A stretch of DNA of 38,753 bases from Deltaproteobacteria bacterium (lineage in GTDB: Bacteria; SAR324; NAC60-12), in contig JABGPG010000126.1 in NCBI GenBank assembly GCA_018645085.1, positions 1 to 38,753 on the forward strand, in the 5' to 3' direction. A model generated the notes under the pieces. The model saw nothing but the letters and a program-made list of their open reading frames with translations. It ran no database searches and was not told the DNA's origin. Position numbers and translations under genes: made by a program. This document shows positions 8,999 through 17,394 of this stretch, piece by piece (position 1 is the stretch's first letter; the number at the start of each line of letters is the position of its first letter).

Positions 8999-10072
8999 TT
9001 ATTTTCCTTTTTTTTGAGTTTCAAATTTGTGACGTAGAAATTCCGCAAGAAAGTCGTTCCACAAATTATCGGGAATCATTTCCATTTCTAAAACCCAGAT
9101 TTGTTCTGCGAGTTCAGCAAAGCTTCTCAGTTTGACTGCGTCTTTTTCTGTAGTCAGGAGGTATGCCGGTTTTAGTATTTGCTGTTGTTCCAGAATTTTC
9201 CGTACATCTTCAGTGCTATAATCATGGTGATCCGGAAATTCAATTTTGCCGATTATTTCAACATCTTGCTGTTCCAGCAAGCGCTCAAATCCTTTAGGTT
9301 GAGCAATACCTGATGTGAGCAGCAGACGCTTGTTTATTATTTCATTTAAGTTTAACTGTACCTTGCCGTCAAGTCGAGTGAGTCCTTGTACTTCATACTT
9401 GAAATTGAAAACAGGACAGCTGACCTGCAGCTCATGCTTGAGCATTTGCGAAACGGCATCTGAGGCGGCTAAATTTGTTTTTGTGAGAATGATTGCGTCA
9501 GCACGTTTCCATTGATTTACAGGTTCACGCAGCACACCAAAAGGAAGCAGATGCCGGTTTCCTAAACCCTGCACTGCGTCTATCAAAAGCAAATTAAGAT
9601 CACGGTGAATTGCTAAATGCTGATATGCGTCATCGAGCAGCAAGATGTCAGGATGATCCTGTTTTTCTGCTAAACCTGCTGTAATGAACCGTGAACTGCC
9701 TACGTAAACGGGCACCTCCGGATTCCGCTGTGCCAGTAAATAAGGTTCATCTCCAAAAAAAGCAGGATCAATCTTACTGTCTTCACAAAAACGCAGCCTC
9801 TGCTGAGAAGATGCGTCTTTACGTTTGTAACCCCGACTTAACACAGCAGGTTGTTTTTTCAAGCGTTGTAATTCCTTTACCAGCAGATCAACAACCGGTG
9901 TTTTGCCTGTTCCGCCGACCGTCAGGTTTCCGACAGAAATAACAAGAGTGTTAACACGGTTCGTTTTTAACCAGCCCTTTCTGTAGGCAAACAGACGTAA
10001 AAGTACAAAACTTTTGAAAACCTGTGAAATTACAAAAAGCAAAGGTTTTAAAAATTTGTTTGAAAAAATCAT
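8999..10072 (-). CDS. lpxK: Tetraacyldisaccharide 4'-kinase
   Basis: 357 aa; ISVGNLTVGGTGKTPVVDLL P-loop, LSRGYKRK, DILLLDDAYQH; overlaps the upstream gene by 4 nt. Confidence 0.93.
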   Translation of the reverse strand: MIFSNKFLKPLLFVISQVFKSFVLLRLFAYRKGWLKTNRVNTLVISVGNLTVGGTGKTPVVDLLVKELQRLKKQPAVLSRGYKRKDASSQQRLRFCEDSKIDPAFFGDEPYLLAQRNPEVPVYVGSSRFITAGLAEKQDHPDILLLDDAYQHLAIHRDLNLLLIDAVQGLGNRHLLPFGVLREPVNQWKRADAIILTKTNLAASDAVSQMLKHELQVSCPVFNFKYEVQGLTRLDGKVQLNLNEIINKRLLLTSGIAQPKGFERLLEQQDVEIIGKIEFPDHHDYSTEDVRKILEQQQILKPAYLLTTEKDAVKLRSFAELAEQIWVLEMEMIPDNLWNDFLAEFLRHKFETQKKGK

Positions 10073-11961
10073 GGTTTTAATTCTACATTTTTTTGGACTT
10101 TTTCCATTTCAGAAAAAAGCGGTAATTGCTGTTTTTCATCAGCAAATACACGTGTCGGAGTTACAAAAACCATCACGTGATCGAAGCTGTTATTTGCACC
10201 ACTTGTCCTGAATAAGGGGCCTAGTAAAGGCAGATCTTTAAAAAATGGCAGCCCCGACAGGCTTTGACCGGTACTGCTTTTGATCAGTCCTCCAAGCAGA
10301 AAGGCCTGTCCATTTTTCACAATGACCTGAGTTTGCGCGCGCTGGGTGTTGATCGGCGGGATCCCGTCAATGCTGGATCCTTCAGTAGGATTACTCGTTT
10401 CCGCAAAGATCTTAAGCCAAATCCTGTCATTTGTGTGCTTATCAATGTCCTCAATCAAACGAGGAGTCACCCTGAGTGTAATGCCAGTTTTCAACTCTTG
10501 CAAGCGGCTCGTTTTATCATCAGTGATTTTGATATGCAGAACGGAACCACTATTCATTTCTGCTTCCACGTTATTCAGAGTGACCACCACAGGCCGTGAA
10601 AGCATACGACCTTTGCCTTCACTCTGCAGCAAACGTAAGACAGCATCTACCTGCAGAGCCTGCGATGCGGCTGCAGGACCCAAAGCCAAACCTGCAGAAA
10701 AAGCACCCTGATCTGTGACGCTGACAGTTCCGTCTGCGGAAATACTTTTTGCACGGAATTCCAGTCCAAGCTGCCGTGAATGTGTTTCGCTGGTTTCAAA
10801 CAAATGTGCTTCTATCCTGATCAAAGGCAGGGGTCGATCCCAAATCCGTACCAGTTTTTCCAACCATTCTACATGGGATTTGCTACCTTCCAGAATGAGG
10901 GTGTTGCTGAGCAAATCCGCAATTATTTGTGGCCGCATCACCGGGATTTCAGTTTCATCTTCAAGTCTCTGCTGGAGGGCTTTTCTCAAGCTCTCTTCAA
11001 CACCCGGAATTGTCAGGGACTGTCCGTTACTCTTTACGGTTTGCGGACCTACACTTAAATACTTTAGCTGCAGTCGTACCATGCTGGAATCCGGAACTGT
11101 TTCTGTTTCAGTAGCTTCAACTTCAATTTCTGACTCCAGCGTAAAAACTTCCGGATTTGCTGATGTAATGTCAGTGAGCCCGTTTTCCCATTGCTCAATC
11201 AATTGCGCTGTTAAATTGACGGATTCTTCCGAACCTCTTAAAACCAATGAATTAGGAGCAGGATATGCGACATGTACTAGACTGATTTCCTTCAGTTCTT
11301 TGCTGATTTCTGCTAAAAAGTCACGAATTTGTTTTTGCTCGGCAAAACGTATGTTAAGCGACTTTGTCACCAATGGAGGATCCTGTGTCCATGCTAAAAC
11401 ATGGATTCCCGGATAATAAACCGCAAGCGCATTCTGACGCCGTGCTAAATCGAAGATTGCGTCCTCTATAGAGTTATATGCTAAATTGCGGATTACTTTG
11501 CGCTGCTTTATTTTTTCCTCATTAAAATGTAAAGTAATCTGTCCGGCTTGAGCTAATTCACGCAGAATATTTGTTAATAAAACGGGTGAATTGATTATTT
11601 TTTTGAAAGCCCGAAAGCGCCAAACGTCGGAACGTAAGACAATTCGGTGACGACCGTTGCGGCTTATCAAGGCCAAATCGTGACGTGAAAGCAATAGTTT
11701 TAAAATAGTTTCAGGATGATGACCCTGAACTTCAGCTACTTCCGGAAGACTCTGTATTGCTGGATCTATTTGTATTTTTTCAGGATGCAGTGCGAACTCT
11801 TGAAGCAGTGCATCCAGCATTTCAGTTAAAGTATTACCTGAACTTGTGGAAAGGGTGATTCCGGAACTAGGTGCTTTTTTCCAGACAATTCCGGACTCAA
11901 CTGCTGAAACACTGAAGCCTGCTGCTGAAAATAAGATTATGGATAACAGCCACCGTTTCAT
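10069..11961 (-). CDS. Secretin-family protein (type II/III secretion / type IV pilus secretin domain)
   Basis: 630 aa; signal peptide MKRWLLSIILFSAAGFSVSA; C-terminal secretin signature (VTLNNVEAEMNSGS...GITLRVTPRLIED...IPPINTQRAQTQVIVKNGQAFLLGGLIKSS...GLPFFKDLPLLGPLFR...MVFVTPTRV). Confidence 0.88.
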   Translation of the reverse strand: MKRWLLSIILFSAAGFSVSAVESGIVWKKAPSSGITLSTSSGNTLTEMLDALLQEFALHPEKIQIDPAIQSLPEVAEVQGHHPETILKLLLSRHDLALISRNGRHRIVLRSDVWRFRAFKKIINSPVLLTNILRELAQAGQITLHFNEEKIKQRKVIRNLAYNSIEDAIFDLARRQNALAVYYPGIHVLAWTQDPPLVTKSLNIRFAEQKQIRDFLAEISKELKEISLVHVAYPAPNSLVLRGSEESVNLTAQLIEQWENGLTDITSANPEVFTLESEIEVEATETETVPDSSMVRLQLKYLSVGPQTVKSNGQSLTIPGVEESLRKALQQRLEDETEIPVMRPQIIADLLSNTLILEGSKSHVEWLEKLVRIWDRPLPLIRIEAHLFETSETHSRQLGLEFRAKSISADGTVSVTDQGAFSAGLALGPAAASQALQVDAVLRLLQSEGKGRMLSRPVVVTLNNVEAEMNSGSVLHIKITDDKTSRLQELKTGITLRVTPRLIEDIDKHTNDRIWLKIFAETSNPTEGSSIDGIPPINTQRAQTQVIVKNGQAFLLGGLIKSSTGQSLSGLPFFKDLPLLGPLFRTSGANNSFDHVMVFVTPTRVFADEKQQLPLFSEMEKVQKNVELKP

Positions 11962-12286
11962 TACTAGTTTAGCTTAGATTGTGACTTTTTGCTGATGAAG
12001 AAGCATAATTCAACTTCACTCAGTTGCCTGGTGTCAACGGAAGAACATCGGGCTTTCTGCTAAATGCCTGCAGATTATTTTCTTTGCCGCGGCTTAGGTC
12101 AAACTTTTGATCTAGCTTTTAGATACGACATTTTTTGGAATTACTCAAGCGGAGTGATGATATGATGTTTAAAGTCTTTAAGAAAATGTATTGTTAATTG
12201 CACAGCAATGAATTACGTTTCCTTGGAGACGGTTTTGAATAATCAGAGAAAAACAATAATTTTTTAACCTTAAGTCAGAGAAAATC

Positions 12287-14362
12287 ATGCTAAAGCTCAT
12301 TCGACGTCCGGACATGTGGATCACACTCGTGTTGTTTCTATTGATGATTCCAGCAGAGCGGATGGAACTATTTTCTTCACTGGAAAATTGGCTGCTCGGT
12401 AACCGGCATATTGTCCGCTTAAATACTTTAGAACCGGAGAAGACTCAATTTTCCTACGATGAAATTGTGATTGTAGATACTGAGGAAACATTCTTTGATG
12501 AGTATGGAAGCTGGCCGCTTAAACGTGCTGATATTGCAAAACTGACTACAAATTTAAAAAGGCTGGGTGCAAAAGTAATTGCACTCGATATGTTGATGGA
12601 TTTTCCAAACGGATATGATGAAGATCCAATACTGGCGGAAGCCATGCAAAACACCGGAAATACCATTGTTGTCGCACAACTTGAATTCGGCGGTGATGGT
12701 AAATTCATAGAAGTTAATTATCCAACTGAAATTTTAAAAGCAGCAGCCGAAAGTGGTTACACCAATCACACCCTGATCGGGAACAAGATTTCACGCGTAC
12801 GCTTTTTTCCGCAAGAGATAAAGGATCATAATGTCTGGCCTTTTGCCATAAAAACACTTGCCATGTACAAAGGAGTAGAGCCTCAACTGGAAAATGGACA
12901 ACTCACAATTGGAGATATTGAAGTACCCTTGGATCCTTTTAATGATTTGTGGGTAGATTTTCCTTCACTTCCGCCGATGGCAACTTTTTTAGCAAAAGAT
13001 ACCCCTGCGGGAATTTCTGCTGCAGAAATTTTGCTGGAACTTGAGGATATTCCAGATGATGAATGGGACGAAGAAACAGAGGATCTGCAGGAACTGATCA
13101 GTGGAAAAATTGTTTTGGTTGGAGATACATCTGAAGTTTCCCACGATATCTTTACCAGTCCGATTGGAGAGGTTTACGGGATTGAGTTTCTAGCCGATAC
13201 AATCATGACATTGATGAAAAATGCGCCGATTCGTCCCGCCAGTTCACAAAATGAAATGCTGGTGCTGTTGATACTTTTTATCTGTTTCGTAATCGTTGCG
13301 TTGATTCCAAAATATGAAAACTTATTGTTTCTGCTGATCATTGCTGCCTATGCGGGATTTGGCGTTTTTACCTATGTTTATTATGGTGTCGCTTTTTCCA
13401 TGAGTTATGCACTGATTGCCTGTGTGCTGAGTACAGGTACCATTAACCTTTACCTGTTTATGATGGAACGTAAGCAGAAAGGATTTATTAAAGGCGCGTT
13501 TTCACAATATCTATCTCCAACAGTTATTGATCAAATTGTGGAAAATCCTGAGATGCTGCAGCTCGGTGGAGAGAGGCGTGAAATGACCCCGTTTTTTTCG
13601 GATATTCAGGGTTTTTCAACCATTTCAGAAGGTTTGACTCCGGAAGAATTGGTGCAGTTACTCAATGAATATTTAACGGCAATGTGTGACATTATTTCTT
13701 CACATCAAGGTACAATAGATAAATTTGAAGGTGATGCGATCATCGCATTTTGGGGAGCACCTTTAGACTTGCCGAACCACGCTACTGTCGCCTGTCACGC
13801 AACTATCGAGATGCAGCGACGCGGTGAAGAACTGCGTAAAATGCTGCGTGAGCAGAGCCGTCCCCTGCTCTTCACCCGTATGGGTTTGAACAGCGGTCCG
13901 GTAGTTGTGGGCAATATGGGTTCAGCAGAACGTATGGATTACACCATGATGGGTGATGTTGTCAATTTGGCAGCAAGACTTGAAGGTGCGAATAAATTTT
14001 ATAAAACCTTCAGTATGATTTCCGGTAGTACATATGAACTTGCAAAAGATGATATTGACAGTCGTCAGCTGGATATTATCAGGGTGGTTGGAAAAAATGA
14101 ACCAGTTCCGGTTCATGAACTGCTGGCCCGTAAGAATGAAACCAGCGGTGAAATGAGCGGAGTGGTGGAGCAATATATGAAAGGTCTGAAGCTCTATCAA
14201 GACAGAAACTTCAAAGATGCAATTGCGGAATTTGAAAAAGTCTTAAGCATCGATTCTGAGGATGGACCATCCCAGACTTATATTAAACGCTGCGGAATGT
14301 TCCTAGAGTCTCCTCCGGAAAAAGACTGGGACGGTGTGTTTACTTTTACAGAAAAAGGATGA
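12287..14362 (+). CDS. Membrane-bound class III adenylate/guanylate cyclase with N-terminal CHASE2 sensor domain
   Basis: 691 aa; CHASE2-like extracytoplasmic domain, transmembrane stretches, cyclase motifs FFSDIQGFSTISE, IDKFEGDAIIAFWGAP, GLNSGPVVVGNMGSAERMDYTMMGDVVNLAARLE. Confidence 0.92.
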   Translation: MLKLIRRPDMWITLVLFLLMIPAERMELFSSLENWLLGNRHIVRLNTLEPEKTQFSYDEIVIVDTEETFFDEYGSWPLKRADIAKLTTNLKRLGAKVIALDMLMDFPNGYDEDPILAEAMQNTGNTIVVAQLEFGGDGKFIEVNYPTEILKAAAESGYTNHTLIGNKISRVRFFPQEIKDHNVWPFAIKTLAMYKGVEPQLENGQLTIGDIEVPLDPFNDLWVDFPSLPPMATFLAKDTPAGISAAEILLELEDIPDDEWDEETEDLQELISGKIVLVGDTSEVSHDIFTSPIGEVYGIEFLADTIMTLMKNAPIRPASSQNEMLVLLILFICFVIVALIPKYENLLFLLIIAAYAGFGVFTYVYYGVAFSMSYALIACVLSTGTINLYLFMMERKQKGFIKGAFSQYLSPTVIDQIVENPEMLQLGGERREMTPFFSDIQGFSTISEGLTPEELVQLLNEYLTAMCDIISSHQGTIDKFEGDAIIAFWGAPLDLPNHATVACHATIEMQRRGEELRKMLREQSRPLLFTRMGLNSGPVVVGNMGSAERMDYTMMGDVVNLAARLEGANKFYKTFSMISGSTYELAKDDIDSRQLDIIRVVGKNEPVPVHELLARKNETSGEMSGVVEQYMKGLKLYQDRNFKDAIAEFEKVLSIDSEDGPSQTYIKRCGMFLESPPEKDWDGVFTFTEKG

Positions 14363-14375
14363 GTCAGAATAACAG

Positions 14376-15134
14376 ATGAAACAACGTCTTGATCGACTGC
14401 TTGTAGAGCAAAAACTTGCGCCTTCCCGGGAAAAAGCACAGGCGTTTATTATGGCAGGCATAGTGAGGGTTGACGGTCAGCCGGCGGGAAAATCAGGTCG
14501 TATGATCAGTACTGATTCACTTTTGGAAGTACTGGGGACAGACCAGCCGTTTGTGAGTCGCGGTGGAGTTAAGCTCAAAGCTGCTCTGGAATACTTTGAG
14601 ATAGAACCTAAAAGTCTTGTCGCACTTGACATTGGTTCCTCAACCGGAGGATTTACTCACTGTTTACTGCTTGGTGGAGCAGAAAAAGTTTTTGCAGTCG
14701 ATGTAGGTTATGGTCAGCTTGCGTGGGAATTACGTCAGGATCCACGGGTTAACTCACTCGAGCGTACAAATATCCGCTATCTGGAATTTGAAAAACTTGG
14801 TGAATATGTGGACCTTGTTGTTATTGATGTTTCGTTCATTTCACTGAGGTTGATTTTTCCAAAAGCTCTTGAGTTTCTAAAACCCGGCGGATCTCTTGTC
14901 GCACTAGTCAAACCGCAGTTTGAAGCAGGTGTTGATGATGTGGGGAAACGTGGCAAAGTCAGCGATACTGCGGTACATGAGAAAGTCCTTGAAACTCTAA
15001 AAGTTGAGGCTAAGACACAAGGTTTTATTGTTCTTGGACAAACAAAATCGTCAATTGTAGGAAAAAAAAGCGGCAACGAAGAATTTTTTCTGTGGCTGCA
15101 AAAACCTCAAAATTCTGACTCAAACCAGTCATGA
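14376..15134 (+). CDS. tlyA: TlyA-family S4/FtsJ rRNA 2'-O-methyltransferase (hemolysin A family)
   Basis: 252 aa; S4 domain MKQRLDRLLVEQKLAPSREKAQAFIMAGIVRVDGQ; FVSRGGVKLKAAL; ALDIGSSTGGFTHCLL; ALVKPQFEA. Confidence 0.93.
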   Translation: MKQRLDRLLVEQKLAPSREKAQAFIMAGIVRVDGQPAGKSGRMISTDSLLEVLGTDQPFVSRGGVKLKAALEYFEIEPKSLVALDIGSSTGGFTHCLLLGGAEKVFAVDVGYGQLAWELRQDPRVNSLERTNIRYLEFEKLGEYVDLVVIDVSFISLRLIFPKALEFLKPGGSLVALVKPQFEAGVDDVGKRGKVSDTAVHEKVLETLKVEAKTQGFIVLGQTKSSIVGKKSGNEEFFLWLQKPQNSDSNQS

Positions 15135-16006
15135 GCAGTGATCACGCACCATTTGATCTTCCGGACCAGACATTTCTTCGCGTTTCTCTGGAACATATAG
15201 TTCCTAACCCTCAACAGCCACGCAAACAATTTTCGGATAAATCACTACAGGAACTGGCACAGTCAATTCGAGCGCAGGGTGTGCTGCAGCCTTTAGTTGT
15301 CCGCAAACATCCAAGTCTGGAAAACCGTTATGAACTGGTTGCTGGGGAACGTCGCTGGCGTGCCTTAAAACAACTTGAAGTCCCTCAGGTTCCGGTAATT
15401 TTGCGGAAAGTGGGCGATGATGAAATGCTGGAAGTAGCGCTGCTGGAAAATATTCAGCGGGAAAACCTGAGTGTAATCGAAGAAGCACAGTCTTATCAAG
15501 TCCTCCTGCAAAGTCACGGATACACTCAGGAAGAACTAGCCCGTAGAATTGGTAAAGACCGTTCCACAATCGCCAATCAAATGCGTTTGCTCCTGCTTCC
15601 TTCACCCCTGAAAAATGATCTTGAAACAGGCCGCATTACGGCGGGACACGCCCGCTCAATTTTGGCACTACCCGGCACTGCTTTTCAGTTGGAAATGCGT
15701 GAACGTCTTTTACTTAACTCCTGGTCTGTACGTGAAACAGAACGACAGGTCAGGTTGAAGCTGGATTTTCTTGAAGTCAGTCCACAAAAACAGGGTGATA
15801 AAAATCCCGCGCCGGCAGGAACTTCCGAAACTCAGCTTTCAAAAGCGGAAAAGGACACGCATATACAAAATCTTGAAGAAGAACTCCAGCGTCGACTGAG
15901 AACACGTGTGGAGATAAAATTCCGTGAAGGCAAAGGGCAGATCAAGATTGATTATTTTTCTTTGGAGGAATTTGAACGGCTCTATGAATTGCTTACTTCT
16001 TGCTGA
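15131..16006 (+). CDS. parB: ParB/Spo0J-family chromosome partitioning protein
   Basis: 291 aa; IVPNPQQPRKQF, LVAGERRWRALK, LLENIQRENLS, IGKDRSTIANQMRLL, WSVRETERQVR; 4-nt overlap with tlyA. Confidence 0.93.
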   Translation: MSSDHAPFDLPDQTFLRVSLEHIVPNPQQPRKQFSDKSLQELAQSIRAQGVLQPLVVRKHPSLENRYELVAGERRWRALKQLEVPQVPVILRKVGDDEMLEVALLENIQRENLSVIEEAQSYQVLLQSHGYTQEELARRIGKDRSTIANQMRLLLLPSPLKNDLETGRITAGHARSILALPGTAFQLEMRERLLLNSWSVRETERQVRLKLDFLEVSPQKQGDKNPAPAGTSETQLSKAEKDTHIQNLEEELQRRLRTRVEIKFREGKGQIKIDYFSLEEFERLYELLTSC

Positions 16007-16047
16007 TTTATTTGAGAAAAACTGCTCAAAAGCAAGTGAAAATTTGA

Positions 16048-16076
16048 TTTACTTTTTGTAGGTTTTCTTGTATAAT
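16048..16076 (+). promoter_or_regulatory. Candidate sigma70-type promoter for the BI-1/YccA gene
   Basis: -35 TTTACT (16048-16053), 17-nt spacer, perfect -10 TATAAT (16071-16076), about 76 nt upstream of the ATG. Confidence 0.5.
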
Positions 16077-16152
16077 CAAGGGTTAATTCTAATATCGGGG
16101 AATATTTCCAATATTTTTTGTCAGACATTCTCAACTAAATCAGGAGATTATT

Positions 16153-16836
16153 ATGAGGTTAGGAACAACAACAACACTCACCCACGGCGTTACTGCGGCA
16201 GCCTCTGTCACAACAACAGAGAGGCTGGTTTTTATTAAGAAAGTATACAGCCTGCTAGCCATGTCAATGCTGACAGCTGCTGTTGGAGCATATTTGGGTT
16301 CTGGTCCACTGTTCCTCGTAGTGGCACCAAATATGATGCTTTTCTTTGTACTTCAAATTGGACTGATATTTTTTGCTTCTTTTGCAGCTCGAAAGCCCGG
16401 ATTAAATATCATTGCCCTTTTTAGTTTTACAACTGTTTCGGGATTAACATTGGGACCTATGTTGATGAGGGTAGGGCCTACTATCGCTGCAGAAGCTTTT
16501 ATCCTAACTGCGATCACCTTTGTGTGTTTGAGTTTATATGTAGTCTATTCTAAAAAAGATTTCAGCTTTATGTCTGGATTCTTAATGACGGGACTTATTG
16601 TCATAGTCGTAGGAGGATTACTGAATATATTCTTTATACAAAGTGGTATGATGCACTTCGTTATGTCAGGCGCAAGTGTGTTGCTGTTCAGTGGTTTCAT
16701 TCTCTATGATACCTCAAATATTTTGCGCTACTACGGCACCGACGAACACGTCTCCGCCACGTTGGCTTTGTACCTCGACGTGCTGAACCTGTTTATTGCG
16801 CTGTTGAGTATCCTCGGCATCATGAGTGATGATTAA
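16153..16836 (+). CDS. Bax inhibitor-1 / YccA-family membrane protein
   Basis: 227 aa multi-pass protein; FLVV...GLTLGPMLM, LYDTSNILRYYG, ATLALYLDVLNLFIALLSILG signature; SD-like AGGAG upstream. Confidence 0.88.
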   Translation: MRLGTTTTLTHGVTAAASVTTTERLVFIKKVYSLLAMSMLTAAVGAYLGSGPLFLVVAPNMMLFFVLQIGLIFFASFAARKPGLNIIALFSFTTVSGLTLGPMLMRVGPTIAAEAFILTAITFVCLSLYVVYSKKDFSFMSGFLMTGLIVIVVGGLLNIFFIQSGMMHFVMSGASVLLFSGFILYDTSNILRYYGTDEHVSATLALYLDVLNLFIALLSILGIMSDD

Positions 16837-16857
16837 CAGAAAGTTGCTTTAAGTGAG

Positions 16858-16889
16858 CGGGAATCCTGAACAATGTTCCGGCGTTCCCG
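16858..16889 (+). terminator. Putative intrinsic terminator after the BI-1/YccA gene
   Basis: CGGGAA-tcct-GAAC-aat-GTTC-cggcg-TTCCCG nested stem followed by TTCTTTC, 22 nt after the stop codon. Confidence 0.45.
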
Positions 16890-17056
16890 TTCTTTCATCC
16901 TTGTGCCTCAAACTTCAAATGTCCTCCCTGTATTTTAAGTCGATTCGCTGAGATTACTCTCAGAAATCACACTTAGAAAACTTTAGGCCTGTTGCTTTAA
17001 CTAAGACATTCCAAAGGTTTTGAGAACAATCTAAAATTATTTTGAAAAAAATTGAA

Positions 17057-17092
17057 AATATATTTGCTTTTCTTTAGAAAAAGAAATATATT
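17057..17092. promoter_or_regulatory. AT-rich dyad overlapping a candidate rpoB promoter
   Basis: AATATATTT/AAATATATT perfect inverted arms with inner CTTTTCT/AGAAAAAG; candidate -35 TTGCTT, 17-nt spacer, -10 TATATT at 17087-17092. Confidence 0.4.
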
Positions 17093-17394
17093 AAGGGGTT
17101 AGATTTGAAAATGCCTTTAAAGGTGGCATATTTAATCAAAACTCCCTCCACATGAGCCTTGGCCATTATCCATATGCGTAACGTCTTTCAGTACCAACAT
17201 TGCGAATTTTCCGTCAGACGGGAAAAAACTGGAAAAGTGCCTCCGGAGAAAATAACGGATCAACGCTGTTTTTATTACAGCTCCGGATTGTGTGACAAAA
17301 CCATTCTGCGTTAAACAAGTTCCAAGTGAAAGCCTGCTTTCATTTTTTCAGCTGCAGATTAGACCAACAACAACCCTAACCTTAGTCAGTTCTT

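Noticed and set aside
10715-11416. 233 aa plus-strand ORF
   Set aside because: Antisense to the secretin gene; low-complexity Ser/Cys-rich translation with no recognisable domain.
15204-15605. 133 aa minus-strand ORF
   Set aside because: Antisense to parB; no domain motifs.
15724-15740. Possible parS site inside parB (GTCTGTACGTGAAACA, echoing the parS in B. subtilis spo0J)
   Set aside because: Only the right half (ACGTGAAACA) matches; the left half matches about 1 of 6, and the bases encode the conserved S-V-R-E-T motif.
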